The translations under genes and the position numbers were made by a program. The notes below the pieces were generated by a model. It had not been told where the DNA came from. It did not search any database and saw only the letters and a list, made by a program, of their open reading frames with translations. From contig JBDREF010000154.1 of assembly GCA_043820045.1 (NCBI GenBank), positions 1 to 24,962 of the forward strand: DNA of 24,962 bases, written 5' to 3'. This document shows, one piece after another, positions 1 through 5,942 of the stretch; positions within the stretch are counted from its first letter, which is position 1, and every line of letters begins with the position of its first letter. The DNA comes from JBDREF01 sp043820045 (lineage in GTDB: Bacteria; Planctomycetota; Phycisphaerae; Sedimentisphaerales; Anaerobacaceae).

Positions 1-145
1 GGGGCAAGCGTCTCCATTGCGTCTTCGGCTTGAAGTCGAGATGACGAGACAATCCGCCGTTGAGAGAAACCGTTACGCAACGCCAGAGAGCCACGCGATC
101 AACGGGATTCACCGAAGCCACCGGATTCACCAGGGCCGCCATTAG

Positions 146-183
146 GCTCGTAGTCCTTTTGATTAATCAAAAGGACTATGAGC
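146..183. repeat. 38-bp near-perfect palindrome, copy 1
   Basis: A perfect 28-bp palindrome spans 151-178 (half-site TAGTCCTTTTGATT, centred on ATTAAT). One mismatch follows on each side and then four more paired bases (GCTC/GAGC), so the symmetry covers 146-183. It has no loop, so it would act as a cruciform or a dyad binding/recombination site rather than a terminator. Confidence 0.85.
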
Positions 184-404
184 TTTGCACATCGAAAGGG
201 AACTGGCCCGCCCTTCAGGCAACTCCCTGAGAGCCTTGGCCGTATCGCGCTTGCGGGGCAAGCGTCTCCATTGCGTCTTCGGCTTGAAGTCGAGATGACG
301 AGACAATCCGCCGTTGAGAGAAACCGTTACGCAACGCCGGAGAGCCACGCGACCAACGGGATTCACCGAAGCCACCGGATTCACCAGAGCCGCCAGTAGT
401 CTCG

Positions 405-432
405 TAGTCCTTTTGATTAATCAAAAGGACTA
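405..432. repeat. 28-bp perfect palindrome, copy 2
   Basis: This is the same 28-bp palindrome as at 151-178, exactly 254 bp downstream. It is unchanged although the surrounding repeat has diverged, including the bases just left of it. Conservation of the dyad against a drifting background hints that it is, or recently was, functional. Confidence 0.85.
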
Positions 433-656
433 TGAGCTTTGCACATCGAAAGGGAACTGGCCCGCCCTTCAGCAACTCCCCTGAGAGCCTTGGCCGTATC
501 GGGCTTGAGGGGCAGCGTGTCTTGCCTTCCGCACTTACTGCAGGCCGCCCGGACGCTTACCCTGCAACCCTCGAAATCAAATGAAGAAACCCGGAGATTT
601 CTCAGTTCATTCAATCTTAGCCCGGATCCGCAAGCCAGTCTGCACAAAATCGCCCG
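417..656 (-). pseudogene. Tyrosine recombinase/integrase fragment
   Basis: Reading the minus strand from 656 gives RLACGSGLRLNELRNLRV, then SFDFEGCRVSVRAACSK and DTLPLKPDTAKALR. This matches the region around the first catalytic arginine (GLRxxEL box) of phage-type tyrosine recombinases. A stop lies immediately upstream at 657-659. The reading runs into the tandem repeat and ends at 417 without the HxxR or catalytic Tyr boxes. It is therefore an internal fragment of a dead integrase, presumably the one that once mobilised the island to the right. Family assignment rests on these motifs only. Confidence 0.6.
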
Positions 657-685
657 CTAAGAAACGGCGATGCCGAAAGATTTTC

Positions 686-714
686 TTGCTTCTTCCCCCC
701 GGCGGCCGTATATT
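686..714 (+). promoter_or_regulatory. Candidate promoter upstream of hsdM remnant
   Basis: TTGCTT (686-691) and TATATT (709-714) are separated by 17 bp. They lie about 150 bp before the hsdM start and are the best sigma-70-like match in this stretch. The 190 bp between the recombinase fragment and hsdM otherwise hold only a 26-codon frame (764-844) with a decent ribosome site but no recognisable product. Confidence 0.35.
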
Positions 715-861
715 AACCATCGAGGGCTACGGCGTAAGACGTACATTTTGAGGAAATAACGAAATGGCGGGAAAATCACCTGGAGATCTAAAACCCGCTT
801 TTAGTTGCGGCAGATGGGTTTTGCCAAGAAAACGTACCGGATAGTTAAAGGGGAAATTATC

Positions 862-1053
862 TTGTTTGAGCAAACCTTCAAGAATATAGACGACATCCTC
901 CACAAAGACGCAGGCTGCTCGAGCGAGCTGGACTATGTGGAACAAACCTCATGGATTCTCTTTCTGAAATATCTGGATGATTTCGAGAAGGACAAGAAAA
1001 CCGCAAGGAAATCTTCTGGCAGCGTTTACAGGCAGAAAGGAATGTGTAAATGA
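862..1053 (+). pseudogene. hsdM: hsdM 5' remnant (type I R-M methyltransferase)
   Basis: From the TTG at 862, preceded by AAAGGGG, the frame reads LFEQTFKNIDDILHKDAG and then SELDYVEQTSWILFLKYLDD. This is the characteristic N-terminus of HsdM, the N6-adenine methyltransferase subunit of type I restriction enzymes, which is normally around 500 residues. Similarity ends near residue 47 (DKKTA). The remaining residues do not continue the family, and the frame stops at 1051-1053, overlapping the next ATG by an ATGA. No SAM-binding or NPPF motif is present, so this piece is non-functional. In another frame the last 45 bases read KEIFWQRLQAERNV and stop directly before the ATG at 1050, possibly the tail of the gene that originally preceded the ATPase. 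Confidence 0.8.
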
Positions 1054-1919
1054 CCGAATCATCGCTTGAAATGAGGTTTGATCCTCAAACAATTAATCAC
1101 TTGGGGCTACGGATGTATTCTATACTCCCACCAGCTCTGGCTGAAATTATCTCCAATTCCTATGATGCTGATGCGGAAAATGTAGTCATCACATTATCAG
1201 AAGAACGCAGATCGCCAAAAGAAATAAAAATTGAAGATGATGGGATTGGTATGTCACTCGATGACATTAAAACCAAGTTCCTTGTTATTGGAAGAAACAG
1301 AAGGATTGATGGCGAACAGCCGTCCAAAAAATTCAAAAGGCTTCCTACCGGAAAAAAGGGGCTGGGTAAGCTCGCACTATTCGGATTAGCCAAGACTATC
1401 ACAATATTAACAAAACAGGGTAATAAACTAAATGAATTTGTGCTGGATTGGGATGAATTAATGGAAGCAAGAGGTGCTTATCATCCCAGAGCTACAAAAA
1501 TAGATGAAGATACTACCGATAATGACGGAACTACAATTACACTAACTGGTCTCAAGAGAAAAACTTCATTTGATTTCTCGGGTTTGGCGGACAGCTTATC
1601 AAGAATATTTATTTTCGACGATAATTTCAATTTAGTAATAGAATCACCCGGCGGAGATAGAATCTCAATTGATAACAGGAGGAAATATAGCACACTTGAT
1701 AAGGAATTTGATTGGCCTCTTGATTCCACACTTTTAATTCCAGAGGTGTCTGAATATTATGGAAAAATTCAAGGCGAGTTCCTGGCTTCTGAAAAGCCCA
1801 TTACACCATCATCAGGGCTGAGAGGCATCCGAGCACATCCGCCCGTTCGATTGCCATTGCTCTATCCATTAGCTGACTCATGGCCTTCGAAAAACTGTCA
1901 ATTCCGCCGTGTTCATTGA
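1050..1919 (+). pseudogene. Truncated GHKL (MORC/MutL-type) ATPase of an R-M cluster
   Basis: The first ~260 residues form a GHKL ATPase. They contain an N-box with E32, N36 and D39 (EIISNSYDADAE), the DDGIGM motif at 63-68 and the GKKGLGK lid at 101-107. ATPases of this kind (Hsp90/MutL/MORC-like) accompany C5 methyltransferases, Vsr and HNH nucleases in bacterial restriction clusters, as here. The familiar sequence continues to ASEKPITP...LRGI (around 1830) and then switches to unrelated residues. Those last ~30 codons are the antisense of an IS256 transposase start. The transducer/C-terminal half of the protein is missing, so the gene is broken. The region is noticeably AT-rich compared with the catabolic genes to the right. 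Confidence 0.8.
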
Positions 1920-1962
1920 TGAGTTCTACGAGATCTTCGAGTACAATCTGGTTCCGGGTCAT
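1801..1962 (-). pseudogene. IS256-family transposase N-terminal remnant
   Basis: The minus strand from the ATG at 1962 reads MTRNQIVLEDLVELINEHGG and then SKAMSQLMDRAMAIERADVLG. This resembles the N-terminus of IS256-family (mutator-type) transposases, which begin with a helical segment leading to ...ERAEVLGA. Similarity ends after about 45 residues, where the sequence meets the truncated ATPase, and the frame stops at 1801. The DDE catalytic core is absent. The remnant marks the insertion/deletion event that removed the 3' half of the ATPase gene. Confidence 0.65.
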
Positions 1963-2044
1963 GTTCGTTCCATCCTTTCTTTTTGGCTAAAAAGATTTCA
2001 TTGGAACGACTTGACTCGCTTTTGCAACCCTTTCATGTTGGGCC

Positions 2045-2089
2045 GTTTTATTTTCCCCCTCACCTTCTTACGAAGGGGGAAAATAAAAC
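2045..2089. other. 16-bp stem hairpin between IS256 remnant and methyltransferase
   Basis: GTTTTATTTTCCCCCT (2045-2060) is repeated as its exact reverse complement at 2074-2089, leaving a 13-nt loop. It lies upstream of the IS256 remnant start and before the methyltransferase start. It could be part of the IS left end, a bidirectional terminator, or a small inserted hairpin. It has a run of A after the second arm rather than a clear T tract on the plus strand. Confidence 0.75.
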
Positions 2090-2168
2090 TACTTCGCTCG
2101 AATTTACAGAAAGAATCTTACACTACCAAAAGAACCAAAAGACTTGATAATTCAGTAAAGAAAACGCT

Positions 2169-2402
2169 ATGACAAAAGAAATTATAAATGCAGTTGATTT
2201 ATTCTCCGGCGGTGGAGGATTATCAGAAGGATTAAAACAAGCTGGCTTCAAGGTTATAGCAGGTGTTGAAGTAAATAAAAATGCTGCCAAAGCGTACCGC
2301 ATGAATCACTCGGACACTGTTCTATTGGAGGATGATATAAGAATCCTGAAGGCACCTGAGAAGTTTGCCCAAGCCACTTGTATTCTTACCGAAATAGGGT
2401 AG
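2169..2402 (+). pseudogene. Truncated C5-cytosine DNA methyltransferase
   Basis: The frame begins MTKEIINAVDLFSGGGGLSE, which is motif I (SAM-binding DLFSGGGG) of DNA cytosine-5 methyltransferases, and continues with motif II (AGVEVNKNAAKAY) and the NHSDT segment. Homology fades near residue 65 and the protein stops at 77 residues. The catalytic PCQ loop (motif IV) and the target-recognition and C-terminal motifs are absent, whereas such enzymes are usually 300-400 residues. It therefore cannot methylate. It sits downstream of the ATPase fragment in the order expected for an ATPase/C5-methylase/Vsr restriction cluster. Confidence 0.85.
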
Positions 2403-2441
2403 AATATACCTTATTATGAGTAATAGTGAAAGGAATCACCG

Positions 2442-2756
2442 GTGAGTGGCGATGTAAGTGATAGAAAGAGGCTTATCTCAATAACCAAGGGAAACTTGGC
2501 TAACAAACATATCTATTTGAGCGGCCACCATGACTTTTTCCCAGATGAATGTTACGGAGAGACCAGTAGGACAAAGGGGATCGGCAAAGAACTCGAACTT
2601 GCCGTCGAAGGTCTGGAGCAGCCGGTAAAAACGGATATTGGTTTGAATGGAAGCAACGGGAAGCCTCGCAATTTCTTCCGTAACCGACAATGGGTGCGGA
2701 GATTTTTCGAGAAACATGATATTTGCGAAGGTGATGTGATTGCCATTGAAAGATAG
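2442..2756 (+). CDS. Small B3-like/EcoRII-N-like DNA-binding protein (putative)
   Basis: This 104-residue protein begins at a GTG preceded by AAAGGA (2429-2434). It contains ITKGNLANKHIYL, a DFFPDE segment, VKTDIG, and RNRQWVRRFFEKH followed by EGDVIAIER. A strand-rich fold ending in WV..FF....GDVIxIER recalls the B3-like DNA-recognition domain used by several restriction enzymes (EcoRII N-terminal and BfiI C-terminal type). That assignment is from pattern memory and not certain. It lies between the methyltransferase stub and the HNH_2 nuclease and may be a DNA-recognition partner or the detached domain of a larger enzyme. The frame is intact with no internal disruption. Confidence 0.55.
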   Translation: MSGDVSDRKRLISITKGNLANKHIYLSGHHDFFPDECYGETSRTKGIGKELELAVEGLEQPVKTDIGLNGSNGKPRNFFRNRQWVRRFFEKHDICEGDVIAIER

Positions 2757-2794
2757 ATGAACTCACCTAACGTATTTGAGGTTGGGAGCATGTA

Positions 2795-3583
2795 ATGGCT
2801 GTTAAGAATCAACCTGAGAAATACGGGGCGTTTTGGACGCGGGAGGAATTAATCCTTGCGTTTGCTCTTTACTGCCGCATTCCTTTCAAGAAAACAAAGG
2901 CGAGCAATCCACAAGTTATTGAACTATCGAGATTGCTTAAGCGTTCCCCTGCAGGCATAGCAAGGAAACTGGGCAATTTTGGCTCGTTCGATCCCGAATT
3001 AAAGAGGCAGCATATTACGGGACTTGTACACACGAGCAGATTGGACGGAGAGGTATGGGACGAGTTCAACGGCGATTGGAACCGGCTTGTTCTGGAGGCG
3101 GAGCGATTGAGGGCAGAACTCGGAAGCCGGACCGAACAGGAAAGTGAGGCTGATACCGATTTTTCTATTCCACAGGGAGCATCCGAAAGAGAGACGATAC
3201 GTAAGACACGCATTCATCAAGCATTCTTCCGCGAGGCAATTCTAAGCAGTTACGAGGACACCTGCTGCATTACGGGCCTGAGAATCAAGGAGTGCCTGGT
3301 GGCGAGTCACATCGTTCCATGGAGTATTTCCGAACAGCATCGAACAGATCCACGCAATGGTCTTTGCCTAAGCGCAACATTCGATCGGCTTTTTGATCGG
3401 GGCCTCATTGCAGTTACTAGTGAGTTGGACGTTTTCGTTTCCGCTCGCCTGCGCAAGGCCGGTGATAGGAAAGTAGATGAAATGATCTGCAAATATCACG
3501 GTGTGCCTCTGGTGCGCCCGCGAAGGTTCCTGCCACTGCAAGCCCATTTGGAGTGGCATCGTAACAATGTTTTTCAGGACTGA
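2795..3583 (+). CDS. HNH_2-family restriction endonuclease
   Basis: This complete 262-residue protein starts at ATG 2795 behind GGGAG. Residues ~10-110 form a helical N-terminal region (FWTREELILAFALY, then RSPAGIARKLGNF) common to a family of HNH nucleases in which it probably mediates DNA or partner recognition. Residues 150-205 form the nuclease: YEDTCCITG, LVASHIVPW with H172, and RNGLCLSATFDRLFDRG with N188. This is the HNH_2 arrangement seen in many restriction-associated endonucleases. It is the most likely cleaving enzyme of the cluster. The cognate methyltransferase next door is truncated, so its survival implies that it is inactive, silent, or protected by another methylase. Confidence 0.85.
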   Translation: MAVKNQPEKYGAFWTREELILAFALYCRIPFKKTKASNPQVIELSRLLKRSPAGIARKLGNFGSFDPELKRQHITGLVHTSRLDGEVWDEFNGDWNRLVLEAERLRAELGSRTEQESEADTDFSIPQGASERETIRKTRIHQAFFREAILSSYEDTCCITGLRIKECLVASHIVPWSISEQHRTDPRNGLCLSATFDRLFDRGLIAVTSELDVFVSARLRKAGDRKVDEMICKYHGVPLVRPRRFLPLQAHLEWHRNNVFQD

Positions 3584-3606
3584 TACCGAATCATGGAGGC
3601 ACTAAG

Positions 3607-3837
3607 ATGAATACGCCGGACAATGTTGGCTCACTTGTCGAAGAATACCGTGGCATTCTTGAAAAAACAGATTCACAGGACTCACTTGAAGGTGCGCTGA
3701 TTCGTGAAGGGGATTGGAGTCCTCAAGCCGCCACGCATTTGCTCAAATTGTCGAAGCTCTACGGATCGTTCATGCTTCGAAATGCCTTGGCAATCTCAAT
3801 AGTGCTTGAAGTTGAAGATGGCGAACTTGCGTTCTGA
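3607..3837 (+). CDS. Small hypothetical protein in the R-M cluster
   Basis: This 76-residue acidic, helical protein has a good ribosome site (GGAGG at 3595-3599, 7 bp before the ATG). It lies 23 bp after the HNH_2 gene and 28 bp before the next HNH gene, so it is co-transcribed. It contains WSPQAATHLLKLSKLYGSFM and RNALAISIVLEVEDGELAF. No catalytic or metal-binding motif is visible. Its tight placement suggests an accessory or regulatory partner of the neighbouring nucleases, but no function can be assigned. Confidence 0.6.
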   Translation: MNTPDNVGSLVEEYRGILEKTDSQDSLEGALIREGDWSPQAATHLLKLSKLYGSFMLRNALAISIVLEVEDGELAF

Positions 3838-3865
3838 CAATCACGTTCGAAGCATGGTAGGAAAT

Positions 3866-4411
3866 ATGGTGGATCGTTAGCCCGATGTTACTGCGGCCAG
3901 GCGTTGGCATATTGCGAACAGAATCAGAAAAGAGACTGAAGGGGGAAGCAAGGGCCGAATACTCCGCTACCTTTTTGAAAACGTTGGGCAGATCGTCACG
4001 AATGAGGAACTCGTTTATGTTGCGAAGGCTAAAGAATTCGGACGGCGGGTACGGGAGTTGCGAACGGAGGAAGGCTATGCTGTGGCGACACGGTTCACGG
4101 GACGTCCCGACCTCAAGATGGGAGAGTACGTACTTGAGAGCGCCGAGCGAAGATCAGAACCACATGATCGAAATATCCCCTTTGACGTTCAGAGGCAAGT
4201 GTACGAGCGAGACCGGAGCACGTGCCGATTGGACGGATGGAATCGCAACAAGTGGAGTAGAGCAGATCCACGGATTCTCGAACTCCATCATATCGAGGAA
4301 CATGTAGCCGGAGGACCCAACATACCAGAGAATCTGATAGTATTGTGTAGCAAATGCCACGATGATATTCACTCGGGTCGGAGGCAATTGCCACCAAATA
4401 TCATGGAGTAG
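3866..4411 (+). pseudogene. HNH endonuclease with TAG at codon 5
   Basis: An ATG at 3866 with TAGGAA just upstream opens a frame interrupted by TAG at 3878-3880 and then open for 177 codons to 4411. The downstream reading is clearly one protein: an N-terminal helical segment (GRILRYLFENVGQIVTNEEL, then KEFGRRVRELRTEEGYAV), a linker, and a C-terminal HNH domain with VYERD..TCRLDG, LELHHIEEH, GG..IPENLIVLCSKCHDDIH. No ATG, GTG or TTG lies in frame between the TAG and 4058. Translation from TTG 4058 would give only a 117-residue C-terminal HNH piece. This is either a nonsense-mutated gene or one using a rare ATT/ATA start. Confidence 0.75.
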
Positions 4412-4416
4412 CTATC

Positions 4417-4827
4417 GTGGTGGACATTTATAGCAAGTCCAAACGCAGCGATGTAATGTCACGCGTTAAAAATCGTAGGACGAAACCGGAGGATCAAGTA
4501 GCTACTTTACTTAGGAGTATAGGAGTTAAATACAGACGAAATGTAAAAACCCTTCCCGGCCAACCGGATTTCGTCGTAAAGTCGAAAGATACCGTCATAT
4601 TCGTTAATGGATGTTTTTGGCATAGACACACAAACTGTAATAGAGCGAAACTACCTGACAGTAACAGGGCCTTCTGGAAGAAAAAGATTACATCGAACAG
4701 GAAACGGGATCGCAGAGTAGCCGTGAAACTAAGAAAAGAAGGCTGGCACGTGATGACGATCTGGCAGTGTAGGCTTAGAAATAAAGAGGGAGTTTTGAGG
4801 CGATTAAAGAGAGAACTGGATAAGTGA
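4417..4827 (+). CDS. vsr: Very short patch repair endonuclease Vsr
   Basis: This complete 136-residue Vsr protein nicks 5' of T in T:G mismatches produced by deamination of 5-methylcytosine, and so normally accompanies C5 methyltransferases. Visible features are RSDVMSRVKNRRTKPED, LPGQPDFVV with the catalytic aspartate D51, and FVNGCFWHRH with H69 and H71. Candidate zinc ligands are C66, H71, C74 and C118. It starts at a GTG 5 bp after the HNH gene, and a second GTG follows immediately, so the exact start is ambiguous. It is intact although the neighbouring methyltransferase is only a fragment, leaving Vsr as an orphan of the system. Confidence 0.93.
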   Translation: MVDIYSKSKRSDVMSRVKNRRTKPEDQVATLLRSIGVKYRRNVKTLPGQPDFVVKSKDTVIFVNGCFWHRHTNCNRAKLPDSNRAFWKKKITSNRKRDRRVAVKLRKEGWHVMTIWQCRLRNKEGVLRRLKRELDK

Positions 4828-4833
4828 AATCAC

Positions 4834-5535
4834 ATGGACCCACGGCACTTATGTATTGATCAACGACTAACGGGAATGTGTGTTTATTGTGGTCGCGAGC
4901 CAAACACAAGAGATCACGTTCCATCTTTAATCCTTTTAGACAAACCATATCCGGACAACTTGCCTGAAGTTGACGCATGTTATAAATGTAATCAAAGCTT
5001 CTCAGATTCTGAGCGGTACGTTGCATGTCTCATTGAGTGCGCACTGATCGGGACTGTTGATCCCGCTGGCGTAGAACGCGATAAAATTAGGCGAATACTG
5101 GAGAATGATCCTTGTCTGTGCACCAGACTGTACAAAAGACGGAGGACCGATGAAAAAGGCAATTTCATTTGGGAACCTGAGATAAAACCAGTTAGGACAG
5201 TTATCCTGAAACTCGCCCGCGGGCATGCCGCTTATGAGCTTGGCCTTCCACTATTGAAGGAGCCAAAGGAGATTTCGTTTGCCCCATTAGCCGTTATATC
5301 GGATGAAGAGAGAGCAGCCTTTGAGTTGCCTTCATCATCATCGGTGAAGCTCTGGCCTGAGGTAGCCAGCCGCGCATTAAAACGTGCAGTCAACAACTCG
5401 CTCTCTGAAGGCCAGTATGGTTGGTTCACGTTGCAGCCAAACAGATACCGCTATCTTGTTGATCAGACGAAAGGTCTTGATATTCGTATGGTTCTAAGTG
5501 AATATCTTGCCTGTAGAGTAGTTTGGGGTAATTAG
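4834..5535 (+). CDS. HNH-like zinc-finger nuclease family protein
   Basis: This complete 233-residue protein starts 6 bp after vsr. Its N-terminus carries a treble-clef HNH signature: CVYCG (C16, C19), RDHVPS with D27-H28, and ACYKCNQSFSDSE (C49, C52). This layout is typical of HNH/McrA-like nucleases. The remaining ~170 residues are mixed helix/strand without another recognised motif (KLARGHAAYELG near the middle). It is the last gene of the defence cluster and is followed at once by the 55-bp repeat. Nuclease activity is inferred from the motif. The family is often annotated only as hypothetical. Confidence 0.75.
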   Translation: MDPRHLCIDQRLTGMCVYCGREPNTRDHVPSLILLDKPYPDNLPEVDACYKCNQSFSDSERYVACLIECALIGTVDPAGVERDKIRRILENDPCLCTRLYKRRRTDEKGNFIWEPEIKPVRTVILKLARGHAAYELGLPLLKEPKEISFAPLAVISDEERAAFELPSSSSVKLWPEVASRALKRAVNNSLSEGQYGWFTLQPNRYRYLVDQTKGLDIRMVLSEYLACRVVWGN

Positions 5536-5733
5536 GAATTCGGGGGACACCTTATAATGGCACTAAGTTAAGCATATTTGGTCGCCTTAGAGGCTGACTC
5601 AGAATGCCGTTTGATTGAGAATTTCGCTGATTTCGCTGTCAGACAAACGGCTCTGTTGATCATGATTCCCTTAACTTAGTGCCATTAGGGACACCTTACT
5701 TATTTCTTTCTTTCGCGGGGGAATATTCAGCGG
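5535..5733 (+). repeat. 55-bp dispersed repeat, copy A (split by a MITE)
   Basis: Bases 5535-5554 and 5699-5733 together reconstitute a 55-bp sequence running from GGAATTCGGGGGACAC to GGGGGAATATTCAGCGG. It matches the intact copy at 7338-7392 with one substitution. The gap is the inserted element at 5555-5687 plus its 11-bp target duplication. GGGGGACAC-type repeats of this sort are often found near REP-associated (IS200-like) transposases. That link is from memory, and no such transposase is in this window. Confidence 0.85.
5555..5687. mobile_element. 133-bp MITE with 18-bp TIRs and 11-bp TSD
   Basis: The left end TAATGGCACTAAGTTAAG (5555-5572) is the exact reverse complement of the right end (5670-5687). 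GGGACACCTTA flanks both ends (5544-5554 and 5688-5698) as an 11-bp target-site duplication. Removing the element and one duplicate restores the 55-bp repeat seen intact at 7338-7392, which proves insertion. It encodes no protein, so it must have been moved in trans. An 11-bp duplication would fit the IS4 family, but the parent transposase is not present here. Confidence 0.93.
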
Positions 5734-5736
5734 GAT

Positions 5737-5770
5737 ATTCGGGGGCCACGTTACCTATTTCTTTCTTTCG
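5737..5770 (+). repeat. Partial copy B of the 55-bp repeat
   Basis: ATTCGGGGGCCACGTTACCT followed by ATTTCTTTCTTTCG repeats the central part of the 55-bp element directly after copy A, with a few substitutions. It leads immediately into the hsdS remnant, so it marks the right-hand breakpoint between the foreign cluster and the old type I locus. Confidence 0.75.
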
Positions 5771-5926
5771 CCTGAGACGAAGAAGCTCGAAGCGATATAT
5801 AAACAAAAAATAGCCGACTTTGAAGAACTGAGAAAATCGGTATTACAAAAGGCGTTCACAGGCCAATTGACAATGGACAATGGACAATGGACAATGGAAA
5901 ATGGAAAATGGAAAATTGAGAATTAG
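5759..5926 (+). pseudogene. hsdS: hsdS 3' remnant (type I specificity subunit C-terminus)
   Basis: The frame through 5771 reads PETKKLEAIYKQKIADFEEL and then RKSVLQKAFTGQL. This is the signature of the C-terminal conserved coiled-coil of type I specificity subunits (ETxKLExIYxxKxxxLEELKKSxLQKAFxGEL). Only about 33 residues survive, and both target-recognition domains are gone. Translation then runs into the heptanucleotide array, adding TMDNGQWTMENGKW before stopping at 5924-5926. Together with the hsdM start at 862 it shows that a type I operon once spanned this place. Confidence 0.85.
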
Positions 5927-5942
5927 GTAATTGAGAATGAGC
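5864..5942 (+). repeat. Left heptanucleotide array
   Basis: About eleven 7-bp units of consensus MAATKGA (CAATTGA, CAATGGA, AAATGGA, AAATTGA and variants) run without gaps except one extra base near 5927. Because 7 is not a multiple of 3, the array reads through in more than one frame and extends the hsdS remnant by 18 residues. The last units overlap the translation start of the next gene. Confidence 0.9.

Larger units (their letters stand above)
1..508. repeat. Two 254-bp tandem repeat units
   Basis: The sequence from position 1 recurs from position 255 with only scattered substitutions and small indels, giving a period of 254 bp. The second unit decays near 505, where it passes into tyrosine-recombinase-like sequence. 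Each unit holds a stretch that, on the minus strand, encodes DTAKALR followed by EGRASS, the same residues found in the recombinase fragment to the right. The array therefore looks like repeated duplication of part of an integrase gene plus flanking DNA. The window begins inside the array, so further copies may lie upstream. No CRISPR-like short repeat/spacer pattern is present. Confidence 0.85.

Noticed and set aside
1..508. CRISPR or integron attC array
   Set aside because: The repeats are 254 bp and contiguous, with no short repeat/unique spacer alternation and no cas or intact intI gene.
764..844. 26-codon frame with good ribosome site (GAGGAAAT)
   Set aside because: It is too short and without recognisable similarity. 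It may be a leader peptide but nothing supports this beyond spacing.
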